Positions 8,038 through 16,166 of a stretch of DNA of 64,000 bases are shown in pieces; positions within the stretch are counted from its first letter, which is position 1; every line of letters starts with the position of its first letter. The stretch lies in NCBI RefSeq assembly GCF_012927115.1, contig NZ_JABBFY010000003.1, forward strand, positions 62,001 through 126,000, given 5' to 3'. The notes below the pieces were generated by a model. It was given only the letters and a program-made list of their open reading frames with translations. It had not been told where the DNA came from and did no database searches. Source of the DNA: Sphingomonas sp. G-3-2-10. Lineage in GTDB: Bacteria > Pseudomonadota > Alphaproteobacteria > Sphingomonadales > Sphingomonadaceae. Both the position numbers and the translations under genes were made by a program.

Positions 8038-8934
8038 ATGAAGGTGACGGGTTCGGTCTGCCTCGCTGCGCTTGCGCTGGTGGGGTGCGCGGGGGCGCGC
8101 GAGATTCCGTATATCGATGCGCACTCGCATCTGGTGCCGGACCTGAACCCCGACGAGGAAGTCGCGCGGTTCCGGGCTTCGGGGCTGAAGGCGGTGGTGA
8201 TCATGAACCCCGATCCGGCGGCGATGCGCGACATCGGCAAGCGGCATGGCGATTTCGTGATCCCCTTCATCAGCATCGCACGCCTGCCCGAGATGGCGGG
8301 CATCCGCCTGTCGCCCGGCGCGGCGGCCGCGATGGGCGCGGCGCAGGCCGAGGGTGCAGTGTGCGGCTTCGGCGAAGTGCCGACGCGGGTGGTGCCGGCG
8401 ACCGAGCCCAGCGACGATCTGGCGCTGCTCAATCTGGACCGGCTGCCGATCTATGCGCTGGCCGATGCGCGCGGACTGCCGCTCAACATCCATGTCACGA
8501 TCGACACGCCGGCGGTGGAAGCCGCGGTGGACCGGGTGTCGCGCGGGCATCCGCGCATGAAGCTGATCCTTGCCCATGCCGGCTGGTCGGCGGGGCCGGA
8601 GGTGCTCGGGCGGCTGATGGCGGCGAACCCGAACCTCTATGCCGATCTGTCGATCCGGCTCGATCCGGCGGCGGGCTTCGTCCAGCCGCGCGAGACGTCG
8701 ATCCTCGCGGCGGACGGATCGCTGCTGCCCGAATGGCGCGTGCTGATCGAGCGCTTCCCCGACCGGTTCATGTTCGGGATGGACATCACCGGCACCGAGC
8801 GGCCGGCCTATATCGACCGGCTGATCGCGGTGGCGCGGCAGGCGTTCGCGCCGCTGCCGCGCAAGCTCCAGCACGCGCTGGCGCACGGGAATATCGAGGC
8901 CCTGCTGGCCGGGTGCGCTTTCCCGAAGCGCTGA
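8038..8934 (+). CDS. Amidohydrolase-family lipoprotein
   Basis: A 298-residue protein with a lipoprotein signal: hydrophobic start, then the lipobox LVGC at 14-17, so Cys17 is the predicted acylated residue. YIDAHSHL at 25-32 is the amidohydrolase metal motif, HAGWSAGPE and FGMDITGTER supply later His and Asp ligands. This is a metal-dependent hydrolase anchored to a membrane, unusual for a family that is mostly cytoplasmic. It follows the exported alpha/beta hydrolase by two bases. Together they suggest hydrolysis of an aromatic ester or amide outside the cytoplasm. The longer frame from 7150 is a shadow. Confidence 0.8.
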   Translation: MKVTGSVCLAALALVGCAGAREIPYIDAHSHLVPDLNPDEEVARFRASGLKAVVIMNPDPAAMRDIGKRHGDFVIPFISIARLPEMAGIRLSPGAAAAMGAAQAEGAVCGFGEVPTRVVPATEPSDDLALLNLDRLPIYALADARGLPLNIHVTIDTPAVEAAVDRVSRGHPRMKLILAHAGWSAGPEVLGRLMAANPNLYADLSIRLDPAAGFVQPRETSILAADGSLLPEWRVLIERFPDRFMFGMDITGTERPAYIDRLIAVARQAFAPLPRKLQHALAHGNIEALLAGCAFPKR

Positions 8935-8939
8935 GCGCG

Positions 8940-10256
8940 CTACCAGAGCCGCGACATCATCTTGCTGGTGCCGGTCAGATAGCCCTTTTCCGCGCAGCCG
9001 CGCCTGGCGATGCTGGCGGTCGCCTCATAGGTGTTCAGCGGATAGGCGGCGTCGTCCATGACATATTTCATCGGGCCATAGGTGAGCGCGACGATCCAGG
9101 TGTTGGCGATCGGCGTGGCGCGCTGAAGCTTTGCGCCGAGCGCGGGGGTGACGTTGGCGTCGGTCTGGACGATCGCGACATCGCCGATGCGGACCACGCC
9201 GTGGTTGAGCGTGACCGGATCGGTATCCTTGTCGCTGAACTCGCAGACCGGGAGCTTCGAGCCCGGCGTGTAGGCGCAGCGATTGGGCAGGTTGAGCGGC
9301 GTGGTGATCTTGCCGGGGCAGACGAGCTGGCGGGATTCTCCGCCGATCGTGACCGCATCGGGCGAGGTCGCCAGGTCCCGCGCGACGGCAAGGCCTTCCT
9401 CGGCGAGGATGGTGGCATATCCGTCGATCAGCGACAGGGTGTGGGCACGGCGGCGTTCGATCGGGCTGTGTTCGCTTTCGTAGAGCGGGGCGCCCGCCGC
9501 GCCGATGGTGAACAGCGCCACCGCGTCGCCGCCCGCGCGATCCTCGATCATCCGCGAGACCGCGCCGGGCACGTCGCCGCTGATCTCCGACGGGATCGCC
9601 ATCGCGACCACCGGCTCGATCGCATAGTTGAGCAGGAAGGCGATGGGTTTGCCGTCGAGCGTCTCGAACTTCATCACGCCCAGGCTGTGGTCGATCGGCT
9701 CGTTGCCGGTGCGATCGACCCCGGTGATGTAGCGGCCATGTGCGGGCGACCATTGGTTGCGGTTGGCGATCAGATAGGCCTTGCCCCGGCCGACCCCGGC
9801 GCGGGCGGGCTGGAGGCGGGCTTCGGCCTGCCGCACCGCCTCGAGCGTGGCGGCGGTGACGCGTTCGACGAATTTGGGCGAGGCGGGGATCAGGATGCCC
9901 GGCTCGGTCGCGACGCGCATCGCATTGTGGGTGTGACTGGTGCCCAGCACGATGTTCGCGGCAGGGACATGCGCCTGTGCCGAGATCCTGCCGACGATGT
10001 CGGCCGAGACCTTCGCGCTGATCGTCGGCACGTCGGCGACGATCACCACCGCGCGCTTCCCGCCGCTGTCGATTACCACGGCGCGGACATGGATGTCGTC
10101 GGCGATGGTCTTGAACGGATCGACCAGCTCGGCCGGGGAAGGCGTGATCTTCACGCGCGCGGCGCCGGCCATCAGTTCGGCCGGTGCGGGCAGCGGCGAG
10201 GCAGAGGTGAGGGCGGTTGCGCCCAGCATGAGCAACAGGCTGGCGGCCTTCTTCAT
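8940..10256 (-). CDS. Neutral/alkaline ceramidase-like exported hydrolase
   Basis: A 438-residue protein with a signal peptide at about 1-20 and a domain like the N-terminal part of neutral/alkaline non-lysosomal ceramidases. GAARVKITPSPAE at 31-43 and GTSHTHN at 105-111 (the zinc-type HTH motif) are visible. Full ceramidases are about 650 residues or more, so this is a shorter relative and amide substrates other than ceramide are possible. It converges with the lipoprotein gene, five bases away, and is divergent from the TonB receptor gene with a shared 292-base control region. Secreted location is clear; substrate is not. Confidence 0.75.
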   Translation of the reverse strand: MKKAASLLLMLGATALTSASPLPAPAELMAGAARVKITPSPAELVDPFKTIADDIHVRAVVIDSGGKRAVVIVADVPTISAKVSADIVGRISAQAHVPAANIVLGTSHTHNAMRVATEPGILIPASPKFVERVTAATLEAVRQAEARLQPARAGVGRGKAYLIANRNQWSPAHGRYITGVDRTGNEPIDHSLGVMKFETLDGKPIAFLLNYAIEPVVAMAIPSEISGDVPGAVSRMIEDRAGGDAVALFTIGAAGAPLYESEHSPIERRRAHTLSLIDGYATILAEEGLAVARDLATSPDAVTIGGESRQLVCPGKITTPLNLPNRCAYTPGSKLPVCEFSDKDTDPVTLNHGVVRIGDVAIVQTDANVTPALGAKLQRATPIANTWIVALTYGPMKYVMDDAAYPLNTYEATASIARRGCAEKGYLTGTSKMMSRLW

Positions 10257-10345
10257 CGTCTCTCTCCCGGTGCGGCGCTGCGGCGCGCGTTCGGGAACGG
10301 TCTAGGCGGCGGCCGGTCGCGGCCGGGATCGGAAGTCCGTCGCCG

Positions 10346-10386
10346 CCGATAATTTCGGCCGCGAAGGGCGGGGCCGAAGTTATCGG
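10346..10386. promoter_or_regulatory. Paired inverted operator between divergent genes
   Basis: CCGATAATTTCGGCC at 10346-10360 and GGCCGAAGTTATCGG at 10372-10386 are inverted copies with one difference, 11 bases apart. Each arm is itself CCGA-N5-TCGG, so this could be two sites for one dimeric regulator. It lies about 160 bases before the TonB receptor start and 90 bases upstream of the ceramidase-like gene. No regulator gene is adjacent. Confidence 0.5.
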
Positions 10387-10548
10387 AGCGGACGCGAAAC
10401 CAATTTTCCCGATGCGGCTTTGGCGGGCAGTCCTGAGGCTGTCCTGAGATCGACGCGCTTTCAGACCGGCGGGCAGCCGGCGACGGGCGCGCTCGGGGCG
10501 TGTGAACCGGCCGGGGATCGGGCGGTCAATTCTCACGGGGAGGATATA

Positions 10549-13416
10549 ATGAAATCCATCAAGACCACGGCCATCCTGCTTGCCGGCGGCAGCGTGCTTG
10601 CGCTCGCGCCGATCGCGAATGCGCAGGATGCCCCCGCGCAGGATCCGGAAACCGAACAGGCCGACCAGAGCGATCCGGGCGATGCGAGCGGCGAGACCAC
10701 GCTGGTCGTCACCGGTTCGCGCGTCATCAAGAACGGCAATAACAGCCCCTCGCCGGTTACCGTGGTGACGACCAACGACCTGCTGGCGGTGCAGCCCGGC
10801 GCGAACCTGAACGACGCGCTGAACGTGCTGCCGGTGTTCGCCGGATCGCGCGGCGCGGGCAGCAATCCCAGCACCGGCGGATCGGCGTCGGGCGGCAATG
10901 GCTCCGCCAACCAGCTCAACCTGCGCAACATGGGCATCACCCGCACGCTGGTGCTGATGGACGGCGTGCGCATCCCGCCGACGCTGTTCAACGGCGCGGT
11001 CGACGTCGACCTGATCCCGCAGATGCTGGTGCAGCGGGTCGACGTGGTCACCGGCGGCGCATCGGCGGTCTATGGTTCGGACGCGGTTTCGGGCGTGGTC
11101 AATTATGTGCTCGATCGCAATTTCAACGGCGTGAAGGTCGAAGCCAGCGCCGGCATATCCGAATATGGCGATGCCGAGCAGTTCGACGCGGGGATCGCTT
11201 ACGGCACGAAGATCGGCGAGAATGCCCATTTCGAGGCCAGCTATCAGTACCATGACGGCCGCGGCATCCTGCGCCGCTCGGACCGGCCGTGGATGAACCT
11301 GGTCGGCGTGGCCGGCGCGGGCACCGCGGCCAACCCGTACCAGCTCTACACCAACCTGCGTCAGAAGGATTATCCCGAAGGCGGCATGATCACCGCGGGG
11401 GCGCTGGCCAATCAGGTGTTCCACACCAACGGCGTGCTCAGCCCGTTCGTCAACGGCACCGCGACCGGCACCGCCGCGTTGCAGGTGGGCGGCGATGGCG
11501 GCGACTGGGATTCCTCGCTGCTCCAGCCGCTGGAATCGCATCAGCTGTTCACCCGGCTGGACTATGATTTCAGCCCGGCGGTGCGCGGCTATGTCCAGTT
11601 TTCGGGCACGTTCAAGAAGAACGAGAATTATGCGGAATATGTCCGCCTGAACAACGTCCAGCTGACCAGTACCAATCCGTTCCTGGCACCGGCCTATCAG
11701 ACCACTCTGCTCAATGCGGGCCAGACCACCTTCCGCCTGCGCAAGACGATGAGCGAATCGCCGCGCCAGCATTCGATCTCCGATTCCGAACAGTGGATGA
11801 TCAATGCGGGCCTCGCCGGCGATCTGGGTGCGGGCTTCAAATGGGGCGTGGACTATGTTCATGGCCGCTCGACGCTGACGACGCAGGTCGAGAACAACCT
11901 CAACAACCAGCGGCTGGCGGCGGCGCTCGATGCGGTCAGCGTCGGCGGGCAGATCGTTTGCCACGCAGCGACCGTGAACCCGGCCGTCTATGGCAATTGC
12001 GTGCCGCTCAACCCGTTCGGCCCGACGTCGGAGAGCCAGGCGGCGCTCGACTATATCTTCGGCACGACCAATTATCGCGCCGTCACGGTGATGGACGACA
12101 TCTCGGCCAATATCGCGGGTTCGCCGTTCGATACCTGGGCGGGGCCGCTCAACGTCGCGATTTCGGCGGAGTGGCGGAAGGTTTCGTTCAGCGCGCGCTC
12201 CGACGCGACCTCGGAGAATCTCGTGAACTGCGCGGGCCTGCGGTACAACTGCACCGCGGGCACGACCGCCTATTTCCTGACGCTGCCGGCCAACCCGCTA
12301 GTCAGCCAGACGGTGTGGGAAGTCGCGGGCGAAGTCGATGTGCCGATCCTGAAGGATTCGGCGATCGGCAAGTCGCTGAACGTCAGCGGCGCGGCGCGCT
12401 TCACCCGCTACAATACCAGCGGCGATTACTGGACGTGGAAGGTCGGCGCCGACTGGCACATCACCGACACGCTGCGGATGCGCGGCACCTGGTCGCGCGA
12501 TATCCGGGCGCCAACCCTGTACGATCTCTATGCCGAACGCTTCATCGTGCAGGTCAACGGCACCGATCTGCTGACCGGCCTCAGCCCCTCGATCCCGTCG
12601 ATCAACGGCGGCAATCCGAACCTGAAGGCCGAGATCGGCAAGACGATCACCGGCGGCATCGTGTGGAAGCCGACCTCGGGCCTGAGCATCGCGCTGGACG
12701 GCTATCAGATCCAGGTGACCGACGCGATCCTGGCGGTGAATGGCGGCGAGACCGGGTTCCAGAACGCCTGCTATTCCAGCGGCGGCACCTCGCCCTATTG
12801 CGCGCTGCAGACTCGTCCCAACGGCTTCACCGATACCTCGGCCGCCAATGCGTGGACCGCGGTGTATAACGGCCTGTTCAACATCTCTGAGATCAAGACC
12901 TGGGGTGCGGATCTGGAGATCAACTATAGCGGCGAGCTGTTCGGCCGTCCGCTGAGCCTGCGCGTGCTGGGCGCGTATCAGCCGCACCTCTATTTCCGCC
13001 AGCCCAACGTGCCGTCGCGCGATCAGGGTGGTGCGGCGTTCGGTCCGGTGGGCTTCAGCGCGACGCCGACCTATCGTGTGGTCGCCTTTGCCCGGTTCAG
13101 CCCGGTCGAACGCTTCACGGTGGATATCCTGCAGCGCTGGCGCAATCCGATGAAGCTGAGCGGCGAGGACAATCTGGTGTGGGTGAGCAACCGCATCGGA
13201 TCCTATGCGACGACCAGCCTGAACTTCACCTACGACATCAAGCCCGCGTTCGGCGATGCGCAGGTGTTCTTCAACCTCCAGAACGTGTTCGATGCCGAGC
13301 CGCCGGTCGGCGCCTTTTACGGCAACGGCACGCGGGCGGGCCTGCGCGACGGCTACGCGGTCGGCGACGATCCTCGCGGACGTTACTATTCGGCCGGCGT
13401 GCGGCTGAAATTCTGA
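10549..13416 (+). CDS. TonB-dependent receptor
   Basis: A 955-residue outer-membrane receptor. The signal peptide is residues 1-25 (ending PIANAQ), followed by an acidic linker, LVVTGSR at 52-58, a plug domain with LNLRNMG and VLMDGVRIPP, then a 22-strand barrel ending in VRLKF with the terminal Phe. ATG 10549 follows GGGGAGG; a longer frame from 10420 would lack the signal. It resembles the nutrient-type TonB receptors of sphingomonads rather than siderophore receptors. LigA and LigB genes follow directly, so uptake of the pathway's aromatic substrate is inferred. A paired operator lies upstream. Confidence 0.9.
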   Translation: MKSIKTTAILLAGGSVLALAPIANAQDAPAQDPETEQADQSDPGDASGETTLVVTGSRVIKNGNNSPSPVTVVTTNDLLAVQPGANLNDALNVLPVFAGSRGAGSNPSTGGSASGGNGSANQLNLRNMGITRTLVLMDGVRIPPTLFNGAVDVDLIPQMLVQRVDVVTGGASAVYGSDAVSGVVNYVLDRNFNGVKVEASAGISEYGDAEQFDAGIAYGTKIGENAHFEASYQYHDGRGILRRSDRPWMNLVGVAGAGTAANPYQLYTNLRQKDYPEGGMITAGALANQVFHTNGVLSPFVNGTATGTAALQVGGDGGDWDSSLLQPLESHQLFTRLDYDFSPAVRGYVQFSGTFKKNENYAEYVRLNNVQLTSTNPFLAPAYQTTLLNAGQTTFRLRKTMSESPRQHSISDSEQWMINAGLAGDLGAGFKWGVDYVHGRSTLTTQVENNLNNQRLAAALDAVSVGGQIVCHAATVNPAVYGNCVPLNPFGPTSESQAALDYIFGTTNYRAVTVMDDISANIAGSPFDTWAGPLNVAISAEWRKVSFSARSDATSENLVNCAGLRYNCTAGTTAYFLTLPANPLVSQTVWEVAGEVDVPILKDSAIGKSLNVSGAARFTRYNTSGDYWTWKVGADWHITDTLRMRGTWSRDIRAPTLYDLYAERFIVQVNGTDLLTGLSPSIPSINGGNPNLKAEIGKTITGGIVWKPTSGLSIALDGYQIQVTDAILAVNGGETGFQNACYSSGGTSPYCALQTRPNGFTDTSAANAWTAVYNGLFNISEIKTWGADLEINYSGELFGRPLSLRVLGAYQPHLYFRQPNVPSRDQGGAAFGPVGFSATPTYRVVAFARFSPVERFTVDILQRWRNPMKLSGEDNLVWVSNRIGSYATTSLNFTYDIKPAFGDAQVFFNLQNVFDAEPPVGAFYGNGTRAGLRDGYAVGDDPRGRYYSAGVRLKF

Positions 13417-13486
13417 GTTGATGGGAGAGGCGCTTCGGATCGCGGGGTCCGGAGCGCCGTTTCCAGTGCGTAGAGAGGTGAGTTGG

Positions 13487-13753
13487 ATGGATCGACCGCA
13501 ACCGGGCAAGTTCAGGCTGGCCTTCGCGCTGAGAGGCTATGCGCTGAACAGGATGTGCCATTCGCTCAACGAAGCCGCGAACCGCGCGGCGTTCACCGCC
13601 GACGAAGCGGGCTATTGCGCGCGATACGGGCTGAACGACGAGGAACGCGACGCCGTGCTGAGCCGCAGCAAGCCGCGCCTCTATGCCGCGGGCGGCAACA
13701 TGTATTTCCTCGCCAAGCTGGACCGGGTGCCCAAGCCCGCGGGAGCGAACTGA
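13487..13753 (+). CDS. ligA: Protocatechuate 4,5-dioxygenase small (alpha) subunit, LigA-like
   Basis: An 88-residue LigA-domain protein with NRMCHSLNEAANRAAF, a Tyr-Cys-Arg-Tyr-Gly segment and LNDEERDAVLSR, the helical signature of the LigAB alpha subunit that caps the active site. It is shorter than characterised LigA proteins (about 140). ATG 13487 follows AGAGAGGTGAG; an earlier in-frame ATG at 13418 abuts the receptor stop and lacks a good site. It overlaps the beta-subunit gene by one base (TGATG), which suggests translational coupling for equal subunit amounts. Confidence 0.85.
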   Translation: MDRPQPGKFRLAFALRGYALNRMCHSLNEAANRAAFTADEAGYCARYGLNDEERDAVLSRSKPRLYAAGGNMYFLAKLDRVPKPAGAN

Positions 13754-14592
13754 TGGCTCGGGTAATTGGCGGGCTGGGCACTTCGCACGTGCCGATGATC
13801 GGGCGGACGATCGCCGCGGGCAAGCAGGGCGAAGTGTCGTTCAAGCCCTTTTTCGACAGTTTCGGGCCGGTCCATGACTGGCTGGGCGAGAAGAAGCCGG
13901 ACGTGGCGATCGTGTTCTACAACGATCACGGGCTGAACTTCTTCCTCGACAATATGCCGACCTTCGCGATCGGCACGGCGCACGACTATCGCAATGCCGA
14001 CGAAGGCTGGGGCGAACCCGCGCCGCGCGTGTTTCCGGGTGCGCCGGACCTGTCGTGGCACATCGTCAATTCGCTGATGGAGGACGAGTTCGACGTCAGC
14101 ACGTGCCAGCAGATGCGCTTCGACCATGCCGGGATCACTGCGCTCGACCTGTTGTGGCCGGGGCATGACGTGCCGGTGAAGACGATCCCGATCGTGCTCA
14201 ACGCGGTGTTGCCGCCGCTGCCGACGCCGAAACGCTGCTATAAGCTGGGGCAGGCGATCGGGCGTGCGGTGGCGTCGTTCCCCGAGGACATCAATGTGCT
14301 GTTCGTCGGCAGCGGCGGCCTGTCGCACGAACTGGGCGAGTTCGGGAAGATCAACGAGCCGTTCGACCGGATGTGTCTGGAGAAGATCGTCGCCGAGCCC
14401 GAGGCGCTGACTCGCTATACCAATGACGAGATCGTCGATGTGGCGGGTGCGCAGGGGCTGGAACTGATGACCTGGCTGGCGATGCGCGGCGCGGTGCCCG
14501 AAGCGGCGCAGGTGGTGGCGAGCATCTACCATGCGCCGATCTCGCATACCGGCGGCGCGATGATGCTGCTGGAGCCGCGCGGCGAAGGCTGA
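13753..14592 (+). CDS. ligB: Protocatechuate 4,5-dioxygenase large (beta) subunit, LigB-like
   Basis: A 279-residue catalytic subunit for meta-cleavage of protocatechuate-type diols. The iron ligands are visible: His12 in GTSHVP, His59 in YNDHG, and a Glu in GAQGLELMTW; the catalytic His lies in SGGLSHELG. The start overlaps the LigA stop. Gallate or 3-O-methylgallate are alternative substrates for close relatives, so the name is by family. It ends the operon that begins with the TonB receptor. Confidence 0.88.
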   Translation: MARVIGGLGTSHVPMIGRTIAAGKQGEVSFKPFFDSFGPVHDWLGEKKPDVAIVFYNDHGLNFFLDNMPTFAIGTAHDYRNADEGWGEPAPRVFPGAPDLSWHIVNSLMEDEFDVSTCQQMRFDHAGITALDLLWPGHDVPVKTIPIVLNAVLPPLPTPKRCYKLGQAIGRAVASFPEDINVLFVGSGGLSHELGEFGKINEPFDRMCLEKIVAEPEALTRYTNDEIVDVAGAQGLELMTWLAMRGAVPEAAQVVASIYHAPISHTGGAMMLLEPRGEG

Positions 14593-14762
14593 CGCCGGGT
14601 TCCGGATTCGTCGATCGCGGATCCGGCTTCGTCGCAGGGGTGGCGCAAGGGCGCGCCGGGGACGGGCATCGTCGCAACGAAGCGGCGCTGCGCCGGGCTC
14701 TGCTCCAGTTTCCGCTGCGACGGCGCGACATCCCGCGCCGCCCTAGCGAAAGGAGCAGTGCG

Positions 14763-15320
14763 GTGAAATTCGTCGTCGCCTCGATAATGGCATTGATCGG
14801 CAGCGGCTGGCTGAGCGCACCCGCAGGCGCCCAGTCCGGCGCGGCCCTGGCGGGCACCTGGACCCAGTCGAGCAGCGGCAAGGAGCTGGTACTGGCCCCC
14901 AAATTCAAGCTCCAGCCCAATGTTGGCGTCGGATACGGCACCAATCTTGGCGGGTCGGTCGGCTATGGCTCGATGACCCGCACCACGATCGTCACCGAGC
15001 CGACGATCATGAACGTCACCCGGTCGATGACATTGGTCATCGCGGCCGATGGCCAGTTCAAATGGACGATCGTCAAGCGCCACGCCGATGGCGACAACTG
15101 CACCCGCACCACGACGCAGGTAAAGCAGGGGAGCGTCAGCGCCGGCGGCGGGAAGATGGTCTTCGCGATCCGGAGCGGCAGCGAGCGCTGGCAATCGAGC
15201 TGCGGCAAGCAGGGCAGCGGCGCGATCGCGCTGTCGCGCGAGGAATACGGCATGTCCGCCCAGGGGCGGTTGCTGCACCTCGCCAGCGGCCCGGTGCGCT
15301 GGGCGTTCAGCCGGAAGTGA
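14763..15320 (+). CDS. Exported protein of unknown function
   Basis: A 185-residue protein with a signal peptide (residues 1-23, ending AGAQS). The GTG at 14763 follows AAAGGAG and gives the best N-terminus; a longer frame from 14640 lacks a signal. The mature part is rich in beta-type sequence and has a Gly/Tyr-rich stretch (VGVGYGTNLGGSVGYG). Two Cys, in DNC and SSCG, may form a disulphide. I recognise no family. It starts 170 bases after ligB, which is enough for its own promoter. Confidence 0.6.
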   Translation: MKFVVASIMALIGSGWLSAPAGAQSGAALAGTWTQSSSGKELVLAPKFKLQPNVGVGYGTNLGGSVGYGSMTRTTIVTEPTIMNVTRSMTLVIAADGQFKWTIVKRHADGDNCTRTTTQVKQGSVSAGGGKMVFAIRSGSERWQSSCGKQGSGAIALSREEYGMSAQGRLLHLASGPVRWAFSRK

Positions 15321-15364
15321 AACGAATTGTCATGCGCGAGGCGTCCTCCTGTTGCGCATGACAG

Positions 15365-15391
15365 AGGCCCGGCGGTTCCGACGCCGGGCCT
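15365..15391. terminator. Hairpin between convergent genes
   Basis: AGGCCCGGCG and CGCCGGGCCT form a perfect 10-bp stem with a seven-base loop, lying between the exported-protein gene and the response-regulator stop. Neither flank has a strong T-run, so it is a probable, not certain, two-way terminator. Confidence 0.6.
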
Positions 15392-15395
15392 CAAT

Positions 15396-16166
15396 TCATG
15401 CCCGGTGCGAGTCCGGCAACAGGCCGAGCCGGGCGAGCACCGCCTTCACATAGCTCGGCCCCACCTGGACGACGGCGCCGTCCTGCATCTCCAGCGCGAT
15501 CAGGCCCTTGCCGGGCCGCTGCACGCCCTGCACCAGCGCCGGGCGGACGAAGGTCGAGCGATGCACGCGCATCAGCATCTCCGGATCCAGCAGCCCTTCG
15601 AGCGCGGTCATCGAGATGCGATGGATGAAGCTGCGCGTCGCGGTGTGCAGCAGGACATAGTCCTTCGCCGCTTCGATCCATTCGATCCGGTCGAACGGCA
15701 GGCGGACCTGACCGCCCGCGACCTGAACCCAGATGGCGTCGTCGCGCGCGTCCCCGGCAGGTTCGGGCAGCGTGGCCAGCCGGTCCGCAGCGGCTTGCAG
15801 CGTCCGCCGCCGCCGCGCGCGTTCGACCGCCTGGCGCAGCCGTTCGAACCGCACCGGCTTCAGCAGATAGTCCGCCGCCTCCACTTCGAACGCATCGGGC
15901 GCATATTGCTCGAACGCGGTGACGAAGATGATCTCCGGGCGGTGATCGGGGCCGAGATCGGCTGCGACGCGGAGGCCGCTCTTCTGCGGCATGGAGATGT
16001 CGAGCATCACCAGATCGGGCCGGAGCGCGGCGATCTGCGCCTCCGCTTCGCTGCCGGTCGATGCGGTGCCGACCAGCTCGATATCGTCGATATCGCCGAA
16101 CAGCACGGACAGCCGCCGGACCGCCAGCGGTTCGTCATCGACCAGAAGGACGCGGAGCCGGCTCAT
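15396..16166 (-). CDS. LytTR-family response regulator
   Basis: A 256-residue regulator with an N-terminal receiver domain (acidic Asp10/Asp11, phospho-acceptor Asp56 in LVMLDISMP, Lys in YLLKPV) and a C-terminal LytTR DNA-binding domain (EWIEAAKDYVLLHTATRSF). This class binds direct repeats in promoters. Its start overlaps the kinase stop by four bases (ATGA), so the two form a cognate pair. The target is not obvious; nearby genes for small exported proteins are candidates. Confidence 0.9.
   Translation of the reverse strand: MSRLRVLLVDDEPLAVRRLSVLFGDIDDIELVGTASTGSEAEAQIAALRPDLVMLDISMPQKSGLRVAADLGPDHRPEIIFVTAFEQYAPDAFEVEAADYLLKPVRFERLRQAVERARRRRTLQAAADRLATLPEPAGDARDDAIWVQVAGGQVRLPFDRIEWIEAAKDYVLLHTATRSFIHRISMTALEGLLDPEMLMRVHRSTFVRPALVQGVQRPGKGLIALEMQDGAVVQVGPSYVKAVLARLGLLPDSHRA

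Noticed and set aside
9025..11964. Minus-strand frame of 979 codons across the ceramidase-like and TonB receptor genes
   Set aside because: It covers two well-supported genes, one of which is on the other strand, and has no domain pattern.
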